This document shows, piece after piece, positions 24,736 to 33,392 of a stretch of DNA of 64,000 nt. The translations under genes and the position numbers were made by a program. The stretch is from positions 62,001 to 126,000 of the forward strand of contig CAZNPA010000004.1 in the NCBI GenBank assembly GCA_964575095.1. Direction: 5' to 3'. The first letter of the stretch is position 1; each line of letters opens with the position of its first letter. A model generated the notes under the pieces. That model ran no database searches. It worked only from the letters and a program-made list of their open reading frames with translations, and had not been told where the DNA came from. This stretch comes from CAZNPA01 sp964575095. GTDB taxonomy: Bacteria; Pseudomonadota; Alphaproteobacteria; Rickettsiales; SXRF01.

Positions 24736-27700
24736 GGCCGCACCTTTAGGGTTCAATTGCTTTTTGCGCGATACCCATTTCTCAAGATAGATATAAATCA
24801 CCGGCGTGATGTAGAGCGTTAAGATCTGCGATGTCAGCAGCCCGCCAACCACGGCAATACCTAAGGGTTGGCGCAGCTCGGCGCCGGCGCCGAAGCCGAC
24901 GGCGATCGGCAACGTACCGAAGATGGCGGCCATGGTCGTCATCATGATGGGCCGGAAACGCAAATGCGCCGCTTGGGTGATGGCTTCTTCCGGCGTTTTG
25001 CCTTCATGCCGGGCGGTGACGGCAAAATCGACCATCATGATCGCGTTCTTTTTCACGATGCCGATGAGGAGCACGATGCCGACGAAGGCGATGACGTTCA
25101 AATCCATGCCGAAAAGCACTAGGCACAGTACGGCGCCGATGCCCGCTGACGGCAGGCCGGAAAGGATCGTGACCGGATGAATGAAACTTTCATAGAGCAT
25201 GCCCAGAATGATGTAGATGACGACAACGGAAAGCAGCAACAACAGGCCTTGCCCCTGTGACGCACTTTGAAATGCCTGTGCCGATCCCTGAAAATTACCG
25301 GTGATGCTCTCAGGGAATCCGATTTTTTTCTGGATGGTGTTGATATGATCGACGGCGGTGCTTAAGGCGACGCCCGGCGCCAGATTGAACGAAATCGTCA
25401 CCGCCGGCAACTGTCCCTGGTGGTTGATCGAAAGCGGCGCCAGCGAGCGCGTGATGGTCGCCACCGATTGCAGCGGCACCAACGCCGAATTCGGCGCCGT
25501 ACCGTTGTTATTTTCGCTCCTGATGTAGAGCTTGCCGATATCCTCCGGTGTCTGCTGCGCCGAGGCCGGGACTTCCATAATCACTTCATAGGCGTTGGAA
25601 GGCATATAAAGCGTCGCCACCTGCGCGTTGCCGAAAGCGCTGTAAAGCGCTTGTCTGATATCGTCATAGGTCAGGCCGAAGCTGGCGGCCTTGGCCTGGT
25701 CGACATTGACCTGCGCCTGCAGGCTTTTGAGCTGCAGGTCGGAGGTGACATCCTGAAAATCGGATTCGCCGACCAGCGACTGCAGCAGCTTGTCCGACCA
25801 GGTATAGAGTTCCTCCAGATTGTTGCCCTGCAACGTGTATTGGTACAGGCTTTTCGACAGTTTGCCGCCGATATTGATGTTCTGCACCGGCTGCATGTAA
25901 ACGCCGATGCCTTCGACCTTAGCCACCGATGCGCGCAATCGCTGGATGACGGCAAAGACGGACGGGCGCTCGCCGCGCGGCTGTAAACTGAAGAACAAGC
26001 GGCCGGAATTAAGCGCGCCGCGGCCGCCGCCGATGGCGTAAAACACGTGCTTAACCGCGGGGTCGGCGCGGATGATATCAGCCACCTGTTTCTGCTTGGC
26101 GACCATCGCTTCGTATGAAATATCCTGTGCCGCTTCCGTCTGGGCGAAAACAAACCCGGTATCTTCGAGCGGGAAAAACCCTTTAGGCGCATAGGCAAAT
26201 GCGACGACGCTTAAACCCAATGTCGCAATCGTGACCATCAGCATCATGAAGCGCCGCTTCAGGCACCAATGCAGGCTGCGGTCGTAAAAATCCAGCGCGC
26301 GCTGGAAAACGGCTTCCAGTTTTTTGCCCAACGCCGTTTCCTGCTCCTCGCCGTGCGCTTTTAAAATGCGGCTGCACAGCATCGGCGTCAGCGTCAGCGA
26401 CACGAATCCCGAAACCAGAATGGCAATACTGATGGTGACGGCAAATTCGTGGAAAACGCGGCCGATGACGCCGCCCATGAAGAGCACCGGAATGAATACC
26501 GCCACCAGCGACAGCGTGATCGAGACAATGGTGAACCCGATTTCTCTGGCGCCTTTGATGGCGGCGTCGAACGGCTTCATGCCGCCTTCGATGTGGCGGA
26601 CGATATTTTCCAGCATGACGATGGCATCGTCGACGACGAACCCGACGCAAAGCGTCAGCGCCATCAGCGAGATATTATTGATGGAAAAATCGAAGAGCGC
26701 CATGCCGCCGTAGGTAGCGACGATGGAAAGCGGAACCGCGGCTGCCGGAATCAATGTCGCGCGCACATGCCGCAGGAAAACGAAGATGACGGCAATGACC
26801 AGTGCGATGGTGAGGAACAGGGTGAATTGCACGTCATGCACCGAATTTTTAATCGAGACCGAGCGGTCGAACATCGGCGTTATGTCCACCGATGCCGGAA
26901 GCTGGCTGCGGAAGGCAGGAAGCAATTTGATGACGCCGTCGACGACGCTGATGGTGTTGGCGTCCGGCTGGCGCTGGATGGCGATGACGATGGTTTGTTT
27001 GCCGTCGATAAAGGCGGTGGAGCGGTTGTCCTCGACGTCGTCGCTGACGGTGCCCAGATCTTTAAGCCGGATCGGCGCGCCGTTTTTCCAAACGGCAACT
27101 AAATCGCGAAAGCCATCGGCATCGGTTGGTTGTCCGGCGACCATGATGTTAAAGAGCTGTTTTTTGCCACTGATGATGCCGACCGGCGCGCTCGAAGCCG
27201 CGCCGGCCACGGCGTCCCGGATATCGTTAAAGGAGAGGCCTTGCGCCGCCAGCTTATCGGGATCGACCTGCACGCGTACGGCGTATTTCTGCGCGCCGTA
27301 AATCAACACCTGCGCCACGCCGGGCAGCGTCGAGATGCGCTGCGACATCATGGTGTCGGCATATTCGTTGACCTGCGAGATAGGTAGCGTGTCGGAGGAG
27401 ACGGCGATAAATAAAATCGGCTGGTCGGCAGGGTTGACCTTCTGGAACGAAGGCGGCGTCGTCATTTCCTTGGGCAATTTGCGCAGCGTTGCCGAGATAG
27501 CTGTCTGCACGTCGAGTGCCGCGCCGTCGATATCGCGGTCTAAATCAAACTGCAGCGTGATTTGCGTCGAACCCAGAAAACTGGTCGAAGTCATGGTCGA
27601 AATGCCGGCAATGGTCGAGAACTGGCGCTCGAGAGGTGTCGCCACCGCCGAGGCCATGGTTTCGGGGCTGGCGCCCGCTAAATTAGCGGTAACCTGAATG

Positions 27701-27831
27701 GTAGGGAAATCGACGCGGGGCAGGGCGGAAACCGCCAGCGTCTGGTAGCCGGCGATGCCGCCGACTAATATCGCCGCCATCAGCAAGGTGGTGAATACCG
27801 GACGTCTTATGCAGAATTCGGAAACGTTCAT
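24724..27831 (-). CDS. RND efflux transporter, inner-membrane pump
   Basis: A 1035-aa HAE1-type resistance-nodulation-division pump, closest in style to MdtB/MdtC. It has the usual two six-helix halves with large periplasmic loops. The N-terminal helix begins MNVSEFCIRRPVFTTLLMAAI, and the proton-relay aspartate pair is in CVGFVVDDAIVMLEN. Last gene of a marR-adaptor-pump operon on the minus strand, following the adaptor by 8 bases. No outer-membrane channel gene is seen, so a TolC homolog elsewhere is presumed. Substrates cannot be predicted. Confidence 0.93.
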   Translation of the reverse strand: MNVSEFCIRRPVFTTLLMAAILVGGIAGYQTLAVSALPRVDFPTIQVTANLAGASPETMASAVATPLERQFSTIAGISTMTSTSFLGSTQITLQFDLDRDIDGAALDVQTAISATLRKLPKEMTTPPSFQKVNPADQPILFIAVSSDTLPISQVNEYADTMMSQRISTLPGVAQVLIYGAQKYAVRVQVDPDKLAAQGLSFNDIRDAVAGAASSAPVGIISGKKQLFNIMVAGQPTDADGFRDLVAVWKNGAPIRLKDLGTVSDDVEDNRSTAFIDGKQTIVIAIQRQPDANTISVVDGVIKLLPAFRSQLPASVDITPMFDRSVSIKNSVHDVQFTLFLTIALVIAVIFVFLRHVRATLIPAAAVPLSIVATYGGMALFDFSINNISLMALTLCVGFVVDDAIVMLENIVRHIEGGMKPFDAAIKGAREIGFTIVSITLSLVAVFIPVLFMGGVIGRVFHEFAVTISIAILVSGFVSLTLTPMLCSRILKAHGEEQETALGKKLEAVFQRALDFYDRSLHWCLKRRFMMLMVTIATLGLSVVAFAYAPKGFFPLEDTGFVFAQTEAAQDISYEAMVAKQKQVADIIRADPAVKHVFYAIGGGRGALNSGRLFFSLQPRGERPSVFAVIQRLRASVAKVEGIGVYMQPVQNINIGGKLSKSLYQYTLQGNNLEELYTWSDKLLQSLVGESDFQDVTSDLQLKSLQAQVNVDQAKAASFGLTYDDIRQALYSAFGNAQVATLYMPSNAYEVIMEVPASAQQTPEDIGKLYIRSENNNGTAPNSALVPLQSVATITRSLAPLSINHQGQLPAVTISFNLAPGVALSTAVDHINTIQKKIGFPESITGNFQGSAQAFQSASQGQGLLLLLSVVVIYIILGMLYESFIHPVTILSGLPSAGIGAVLCLVLFGMDLNVIAFVGIVLLIGIVKKNAIMMVDFAVTARHEGKTPEEAITQAAHLRFRPIMMTTMAAIFGTLPIAVGFGAGAELRQPLGIAVVGGLLTSQILTLYITPVIYIYLEKWVSRKKQLNPKGAALGQ

Positions 27832-27839
27832 GGCGTATC

Positions 27840-28910
27840 CTATTTATCGCTGTCGGTCTGAAGGGTCACCGCGCTGCCGTCGGTCAGCGTCATCAATCCG
27901 TCGACGGCGACCTGCTGGCCGGCGGTAAGGCCGCTTTCGATCACGCCGAAACTATCCTGCAGCCGCGCCACTTTGACCGGTTTTTTTACCGCTTTATTCT
28001 CTTCGATAACGAAAACGAAATCACCGGTCTGGCTGTGCTGTATGGCAACTTCCGGCACCGCCAGCGCATTTTTTTCTTCGCCTAAGACCAGCGACAAATT
28101 GACGAACATGCCCGGCCACAGCGCCTCGTTATCGTTGGGGAACGACGCGCGTGCGGCAAACGTGCCGGTGGCGGCATCGACCGAGTTGTCAATATATTCA
28201 AGCGCGCCTTGCGAGGATTCGGCGCTGCCCTCATGCGTGGCGGTGACGCTTATCGTTCCGTTTGCCATCGCCTCGCGCACATTGTCAAGATAGCGCTGCG
28301 GCAGCGATACCTGCACCAGAATGGGCTTTATCTGGTTGATGACGACCAGCACTTCGTCGTTGGCTTTGACCGTATTGCCGACGGTAATATTAATGGTGCC
28401 GGTGCGGCCGGAAATCGGCGCCGCGATGCGTGTGTATTCCAGTTGCACGCGCAGGCTGTCGGTTGCGGCGCGCTGCGCCTCATAGGCGGCTTTGGCGGCG
28501 TCGAGATTGGCCTGGGTTTCGTATTCCTTGGCCGCCAGCTGCTTCATGCGTTCATATTGCTGGTGCAGGTTAGCCAGCTGCGCTTCCTCGCGCGCGAGGT
28601 CGGCTTTGAGCGTGCGGTCATCCAGCACGAACAGTAAATCGCCCTGATTGACGTAATCGCCGTCTTTAAATTTGACATCCATCACCTGCGAATCCAGCCG
28701 CGAGCGTATGGCAACGCTATCGTTAGTCACCACCGTGCCGACGTTTTTCAGCACGATCGGCATGCCTCGCTGTTCGACCATGGCCACGCGTACAATCACC
28801 GCCGGGCGTTTTGTTGCGCCACCGCTGCCGCTGCTATGCCACCACCACCAGCCGCCGCCCACCAGCGCCAGCAGCAGCCATAATTTCTTATTTTTAAACC
28901 ATGAGCCCAT
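27840..28910 (-). CDS. Periplasmic adaptor (membrane fusion) protein of RND pump
   Basis: A 356-aa adaptor that joins the RND pump to an outer-membrane channel. A short N-terminal signal anchor (LWLLLALVGGGWWWWHS) is followed by a beta-barrel/lipoyl half-motif (VAIRSRLDSQVMDVKFKDGDYVNQGDLLFVLD), a coiled-coil hairpin (about 105-165) and the second lipoyl half (RIAAPISGRTGTINI). Lies 8 bases before the pump gene and 2 bases after marR. Confidence 0.93.
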   Translation of the reverse strand: MGSWFKNKKLWLLLALVGGGWWWWHSSGSGGATKRPAVIVRVAMVEQRGMPIVLKNVGTVVTNDSVAIRSRLDSQVMDVKFKDGDYVNQGDLLFVLDDRTLKADLAREEAQLANLHQQYERMKQLAAKEYETQANLDAAKAAYEAQRAATDSLRVQLEYTRIAAPISGRTGTINITVGNTVKANDEVLVVINQIKPILVQVSLPQRYLDNVREAMANGTISVTATHEGSAESSQGALEYIDNSVDAATGTFAARASFPNDNEALWPGMFVNLSLVLGEEKNALAVPEVAIQHSQTGDFVFVIEENKAVKKPVKVARLQDSFGVIESGLTAGQQVAVDGLMTLTDGSAVTLQTDSDK

Positions 28911-28912
28911 AC

Positions 28913-29365
28913 TCAGTCCTTAGTGCTTGTGACCGTATTCTTTTTGATGCGCTTTAAGTAAGAAAGCAATTGTGCATATTCCTTGGCTGAGAAATCGCGC
29001 ATCCAGTCTCGACGCAGCGCTACCGCGATCGAAAGCATTTCTTTGGTGATGCCCGATACTTTTGCCGTCAGGAAAATACCGTTGGCGCGGCGATCCTGGG
29101 GGTCAGGGCGGCGTTCAACCCAACCGGATTTCTGCATGCGGTCAAGGAGGCGCACCAGCGTGATTGGCTCGACCTCGATCATCTCGGCAAGCCGGGTTTG
29201 CTTGATGCCGGGATAACGTCTGAGTACGCCCAGCACGCGCCACTGTGATCGCGTCAATCCCAGATGTTGTACGCGGCGGTCGAACGAGGTGCGCATCTGC
29301 CGCGCGATCTCGTGGATCAGCCAGGCCTCGTGCTCTTCGTCGTTCGGTTTAATCGTGACTGTCAT
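28913..29365 (-). CDS. MarR family transcriptional regulator
   Basis: A 150-aa winged-helix regulator. The DNA-binding part is QWRVLGVLRRYPGIKQTRLAEMIEVEPITLVRLLDRMQKSGWVERRPDPQDRRANGIFL with the wing Asp-Arg-Arg. As first gene of the efflux operon it probably represses its own promoter until a phenolic or similar ligand binds. The AT-rich stretch 29366-29430 upstream contains TATAAT-like and imperfectly palindromic sequence (tatatacctagcttataata) suited to promoter and operator. Confidence 0.9.
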   Translation of the reverse strand: MTVTIKPNDEEHEAWLIHEIARQMRTSFDRRVQHLGLTRSQWRVLGVLRRYPGIKQTRLAEMIEVEPITLVRLLDRMQKSGWVERRPDPQDRRANGIFLTAKVSGITKEMLSIAVALRRDWMRDFSAKEYAQLLSYLKRIKKNTVTSTKD

Positions 29366-29591
29366 AGACCCTATTTTATATACCTAGCTTATAATATACA
29401 ATAGTTATATTTTTTATTGAAATACAAATGATAACAATTGGTTGTACGGGATGAACGAGGCGCGGGCGTAGTCCACGGCGTAGGCCGTCGGAAACGCCCG
29501 TAGTCTGCTGATTTTAATGGGTAATACTTCGTATGGACAAGTCAGCGCTCTTCTTTTATAAACCAAAGCTCTTTCGGTGGTCGCCGCTTAA
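29366..29591. promoter_or_regulatory. Intergenic region upstream of marR, efflux operon promoter
   Basis: The 65 bases next to marR are very AT-rich and hold the likely minus-strand promoter and MarR operator. Around 29462-29510 there is an inverted repeat centred on GGGCGT / ACGCCC. I see no gene here. Confidence 0.35.
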
Positions 29592-29667
29592 GCCCGGATA
29601 GCTCAGTTGGTAGAGCAAGGGATTGAAAATCCCTGTGTCGCTGGTTCGATTCCGGCTCCGGGCACCA
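29592..29667 (+). tRNA. tRNA-Phe (GAA)
   Basis: A 76-nt cloverleaf with encoded CCA. Acceptor GCCCGGA, D arm GCTCAGTTGGTAGAGC, anticodon stem AGGGA/TCCCT with loop TTGAAAA, T arm CTGGTTCGATTCCGG. It lies just outside the left end of the integrated element. Confidence 0.97.
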
Positions 29668-29696
29668 GCTTTATAATCATTGCATGAAAAAGATAT

Positions 29697-29744
29697 CGGT
29701 GGTTGCGGGGGCCGGATTTGAACCGACGACCTTTAGGTTATGAG
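29697..29744 (+). repeat. attL, 48-bp direct repeat
   Basis: Identical to 51491-51538 and to the 3' part of the initiator tRNA from the anticodon CAT to beyond the CCA end (minus strand). The match stops abruptly on both sides, as expected of an integration core. Confidence 0.93.
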
Positions 29745-29765
29745 TTTAATTCGGGCATATTGCAC

Positions 29766-29898
29766 TATTTTTCACCAATCTATATATATGTTTATATAAC
29801 AGCGGTTTATTAGATATTTCAAGCATTTTCTGTTTCCCCTTTATGCACCAATTAGCTTGATTTTTCACCCATAAAGTTGAAAATAGGTTGAAAAATCG
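29766..29898. promoter_or_regulatory. Putative integrase arm-type sites, left end
   Basis: Four related sites: tatttttcacc (29766-29776) and gatttttcaccc (29859-29870), pointing one way, and gttgaaaatag plus gttgaaaaatcg (29876-29898), pointing the other. The last pair recurs exactly at 51428-51450 near the other end. They also surround the integrase start, which begins 9 bases after the last site, so integrase may repress itself. Confidence 0.5.
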
Positions 29899-29906
29899 GA
29901 GGACAC

Positions 29907-31097
29907 ATGGCCAGCGAGAATATCCTGAATTTCACCAAGCCCAGCCTCAGGAATCTGCCCCCGGCACCGCCCGGCAAGGCCTTTATGCTCTATTACGATA
30001 CCCAGGTCAAAGGGCTGACGCTGATGGTATCGCCGCTAGGCACCAAGACGTTTTATTTCTCCAAAAAGATTCGCGGCCGGTCGGAGAAGATCAAGATCGG
30101 GCGCTTTCCGGATTTGAGCGTCGAGCAGGCGCGCAACACCGCCCATGAACACAACACCGCCGTTGCTAAGGGTGAAAATCCGCAGGACAAACGCCGCGCC
30201 TTCAATCAGGAGGTCACGTTCGGCGAGTTGCATGAATGGTTCATCGAGAATTACGCCAGGCATCATAAGGCGGAATCCTCCGTGCTGCAGGACATCGGCC
30301 AGTTTAAGCGCCATTTGTCGGATTGGCGTAACCGCAAAATATCGAGCATCACGGAATATGACGTCGCCCAGCGGCACCAGTATATCGGCCAGAATAATGG
30401 GAAATATACCGCCAACCGCGCGCTGGAGCTGATCCGCGTCATGTTCAACAAGGCCATCGAGCTGCGCCGCTGGAACGGTAGCAATCCGACGCGCGGCATT
30501 AAGAAGTTTCAGGAAATCGCGCGCGACCGTTTCCTGCAGGCGGATGAGCTGAAGAAATTCATGGATTCGGTCAATGCCGACGAAAACGAAACGGCGCGCG
30601 ATTATATTCTGCTTTCGCTGCTTACCGGCCAGCGCAAGACCAACATGCTGGAGATGCGCTGGAAGGAAGTCAATCTCGACCGCGCGGAATGGCGCATACC
30701 GAAGACGAAAAACGGCGAGCCGCTGACTGTGCATCTCGCGCCGCAGGCCATCACCATCCTCAAGCACCGCAGAAAAGAAATGACGAAGGAAGAGAAAATC
30801 TCCGAATGGGTATTCCCGGGCGAGGGCGAGCGCGGCCATTTCCATGACCCCAAGAAGGCCTGGGCACGCATACTTAAACGCGCCGGAATAGAAGACCTGC
30901 GTATCCATGACCTGCGCCGCACACTCGGCTCCTGGCAGACGGCGCTAGGTGCGTCCGGCTTCATCGTCGGCAAATCCCTGGGGCATAAGTCCATGCAGGC
31001 CACGGCGGTCTATGCCCGCCTTAACCTCGATCCCGTCCGCACTTCCGTAAACGCGGCCGCTACCGCCATGTTCAAGGCGGCGAAAAAGAAAAAATAA
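29907..31097 (+). CDS. Tyrosine recombinase integrase (P4/DUF4102 type)
   Basis: A 396-aa site-specific recombinase. An N-terminal arm-binding DUF4102 domain (about 1-100, with YYDTQVKGLTLMVSPLGTKTF and RFPDLSVEQAR) is followed by a SAM-like core-binding domain and the catalytic domain. The active site is complete: Arg243 (LLTGQRKTNML), Lys268, His334 and Arg337 (HDLRRTLGSW), His360 (SLGHKSMQA) and nucleophile Tyr369 (VYARLN). A GGAGG-like site precedes ATG 29907. It should catalyse insertion and excision at the initiator tRNA core flanking the element. Confidence 0.95.
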   Translation: MASENILNFTKPSLRNLPPAPPGKAFMLYYDTQVKGLTLMVSPLGTKTFYFSKKIRGRSEKIKIGRFPDLSVEQARNTAHEHNTAVAKGENPQDKRRAFNQEVTFGELHEWFIENYARHHKAESSVLQDIGQFKRHLSDWRNRKISSITEYDVAQRHQYIGQNNGKYTANRALELIRVMFNKAIELRRWNGSNPTRGIKKFQEIARDRFLQADELKKFMDSVNADENETARDYILLSLLTGQRKTNMLEMRWKEVNLDRAEWRIPKTKNGEPLTVHLAPQAITILKHRRKEMTKEEKISEWVFPGEGERGHFHDPKKAWARILKRAGIEDLRIHDLRRTLGSWQTALGASGFIVGKSLGHKSMQATAVYARLNLDPVRTSVNAAATAMFKAAKKKK

Positions 31098-31170
31098 GCC
31101 TTTAATTACCCGCTTTCTAATTAAAGGATGATATGCTATCCTTTAATAGTGAAATTCGCTATTAAAGGAT
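31098..31170 (+). promoter_or_regulatory. Operator of four alternating ATTAAAGGAT half-sites
   Basis: ATTAAAGGAT occurs at 31120-31129 and 31161-31170 and in inverted form at 31138-31147; a diverged inverted copy lies at 31098-31107. The inner pair forms a 12-bp perfect inverted repeat (31138-31149 with 31159-31170). The last copy abuts the start of the Fic gene, whose product has a C-terminal winged helix, which suggests autoregulation. Confidence 0.65.
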
Positions 31171-31176
31171 AATCCT

Positions 31177-32355
31177 GTGCCCAAAAAACGCATTATGTCC
31201 CAGCCGCGCATCGGCAAGTATGTCACCTGCAGCACCACCGGCGAGAAATATAAAGCCTATGTGCCCGCGCTGCTGCCGTTTACGCCGCCGCTGGAGCTGG
31301 GGGAGTTACAGCCGCTGATCGAGAAGGCCAACCAGGCGCTGGGACGGCTGGACGGGCTGCTGTCGCATATTCCCGACATATCGCTGCTGCTTTATTTCTT
31401 CGTGCGCAAGGAAGCGCTGCTTTCGTCGCAGATCGAAGGCACACAATCCTCTTTCGATGATCTGCTGCTCTACGAAAGCAAGCAGGTTCCCGGTGTGCCG
31501 GTGGACGACGTGGAAGAAGTATCGCATTACGTCGCCGCTTTGCAGCATGGCATGAAACGGCTAAAGAGCGGCTTTCCGCTATCGCAGCGGCTCATGACGG
31601 AAATACACGGTATTCTGCTGCGCGGCGGCAGGGGAAGCCGCAAGCAGCCCGGCGAGTTCCGACGTTCGCAGAACTGGATCGGCGGTACGCGGCCCGGCAA
31701 TGCCGCCTTTGTGCCACCACCCGCCGACGCGCTGGCGGAGCTGCTCGGCAACCTGGAATTCTACCTGAATGATGAATATGGCAAAGTGCCGACGTTGGCA
31801 AAAGCCGCAATCTCGCATGTACAGTTTGAAACCATCCACCCGTTTCTCGACGGTAATGGCCGCATGGGGCGGTTATTGATTACGCTGCTGCTATGGCACG
31901 AGGGCATACTCTCGCAACCGGCTCTTTATTTAAGCCTCTATTTCAAGCGCAACCGCAAAACCTATTACGAGCTGCTTAACCGTGTGCGCATGGATGGCTC
32001 ATATGAGGTTTGGTTTGAGTTTTTCCTGAAAGGCGTGCTGGAAATCGCGGGCGAAACCACCGCCAGCCTCAAAAAAATCGTGGCATTGTTCGCAAAGGAT
32101 AAGAAGAAAATCGCTACGCTGGGGCGCGCGAAGCATACCGCGCTACGCGTTTATGAGCATTTCCAGCGTAAGGGGATGGCTACCATCCTGCAGCTTGCCG
32201 AAGAATTAGAAATCTCACAGCCTACAGCCACCGCCGCCGTGCAGCATCTCATCGACCTGCGCATCGTCTCCGAGGCCTCCGGCAAAAAACGCGACCGCAT
32301 TTTCCACTACGACGCCTACCTCACCATCCTGCGCGCGGATACGGAGCCGCTGTAG
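31177..32355 (+). CDS. Fic family protein with C-terminal winged helix
   Basis: A 392-aa protein. An N-terminal DUF4172-like part carries the inhibitory motif SSQIEG (Ser83/84 to Glu87-Gly88), followed by the Fic core with HPFLDGNGRMGR (His221 onward), which transfers AMP or another nucleotide group to a target hydroxyl. A C-terminal winged helix (ILQLAEELEISQPTATAAVQHLIDLRIVSEASGKKRDR) would bind DNA. The intramolecular inhibitory glutamate makes it a self-restrained (class II) Fic enzyme. GTG 31177 or ATG 31195 are possible starts. It sits behind an operator of inverted repeats. Targets are unknown; a role in stress or phage defence is inference. Confidence 0.92.
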   Translation: MPKKRIMSQPRIGKYVTCSTTGEKYKAYVPALLPFTPPLELGELQPLIEKANQALGRLDGLLSHIPDISLLLYFFVRKEALLSSQIEGTQSSFDDLLLYESKQVPGVPVDDVEEVSHYVAALQHGMKRLKSGFPLSQRLMTEIHGILLRGGRGSRKQPGEFRRSQNWIGGTRPGNAAFVPPPADALAELLGNLEFYLNDEYGKVPTLAKAAISHVQFETIHPFLDGNGRMGRLLITLLLWHEGILSQPALYLSLYFKRNRKTYYELLNRVRMDGSYEVWFEFFLKGVLEIAGETTASLKKIVALFAKDKKKIATLGRAKHTALRVYEHFQRKGMATILQLAEELEISQPTATAAVQHLIDLRIVSEASGKKRDRIFHYDAYLTILRADTEPL

Positions 32356-32457
32356 TATTTATTTCATTTTGCCCCTTCCGGGACACGCATTTCCGAGTGA
32401 TGATGATAGAATGGGCGGCCGTAGGCTGCCCAGTTTGTCTCAAATTAGGAAATGCCA
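32356..32457. other. Short spacer before the DUF5131 gene
   Basis: About 100 bases containing a small GC-rich hairpin motif (ccccttccggga) like that in the dnaK leader. No gene. Confidence 0.3.
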
Positions 32458-33303
32458 ATGGCTCAAACACTTGAATTATTTACAGACGACTCCGCTTTTC
32501 TACAGCGGACATTTTCGCGCACGCGTGATATTTATGGTCACATGTCGACCAAATCCAACATCGAATGGACGGAATTCACCTGGAACCCTGCAACGGGCTG
32601 CACGAAGATTTCGCCCGGCTGCAAGCATTGCTACGCGGAGGTGATGGCGGAGCGCCTCCAAGCAATGAGCGCGCCGGGATACGAGCACGGGTTTAAGCTC
32701 CGGCTACATCCTGACCGGCTTACCCAGCCGCTCAAGCGGAAGAAGCCCACCACCTATTTCGTCAATTCCATGAGTGACCTGTTCCACGAAGATATTCCCT
32801 TCGATTATCTGGATCAGGTCTTTGACGTTATCCGCCAGACGCCGCACCACACCTACCAGATTCTCACCAAGCGACCGGAGAAGGCGGAAGAATATTTTCA
32901 GACGCGGAAAGTGCCTGCTAACGCATGGCTGGGTGTATCGGTGGAAGATAAAAAATATGGTCTGCCACGCATCGATATACTGCGCCGGATCGATGCCACC
33001 ACACGTTTCTTATCCATCGAACCATTGCTGGAAGACCTCGGCACATTCGACCTTACCGGCATTCATTGGGTAATCGTCGGCGGAGAATCCGGCCCGAAAG
33101 CGCGGCCTATGAAGCCGGAATGGGTAGAGAACATTGCCAATCAATGCATCGCCATAGGCACTGCATTTTTCTTTAAGCAGTGGGGCGCATGGGGTGCGGA
33201 CGGCGTAAAGCGCTCAAAACACGCCAACGGCCGGGAATTCCAGGGCAAGACCTGGGATGGTGTTCCCACCGGCGCGCAGATGAATCTCGCCCTCAGCTCG
33301 TAA
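32458..33303 (+). CDS. DUF5131 (phage Gp37/Gp68) three-Cys-motif protein
   Basis: A 281-aa member of the Gp37/Gp68 family, which looks like a shortened radical-SAM fold. The three cysteines are Cys48, Cys55 and Cys58 in NPATGCTKISPGCKHCYAE (C-x6-C-x2-C), a spacing unlike classic CxxxCxxC. Other family blocks are YFVNSMSDLFHEDIPF, YQILTKRPEKA, WLGVSVED, RFLSIEPLLEDLG and HWVIVGGESGPKARPM. ATG 32458 has an AGGA site seven bases upstream; ATG 32542 would give the shorter family-typical start (MSTKSNIEWTEF). The following gene is its standard partner TcmP. Biochemical activity is not established for the family; iron-sulfur chemistry is an inference. Confidence 0.88.
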   Translation: MAQTLELFTDDSAFLQRTFSRTRDIYGHMSTKSNIEWTEFTWNPATGCTKISPGCKHCYAEVMAERLQAMSAPGYEHGFKLRLHPDRLTQPLKRKKPTTYFVNSMSDLFHEDIPFDYLDQVFDVIRQTPHHTYQILTKRPEKAEEYFQTRKVPANAWLGVSVEDKKYGLPRIDILRRIDATTRFLSIEPLLEDLGTFDLTGIHWVIVGGESGPKARPMKPEWVENIANQCIAIGTAFFFKQWGAWGADGVKRSKHANGREFQGKTWDGVPTGAQMNLALSS

Positions 33304-33392
33304 TTTTTCCTCGAAGTCGTGCGTCGCGTGTTGGGCATTGTTCCGCCCGCATCGCTGCCCCTTCGATTCCCCAATAAATCAGGAGTAATATT

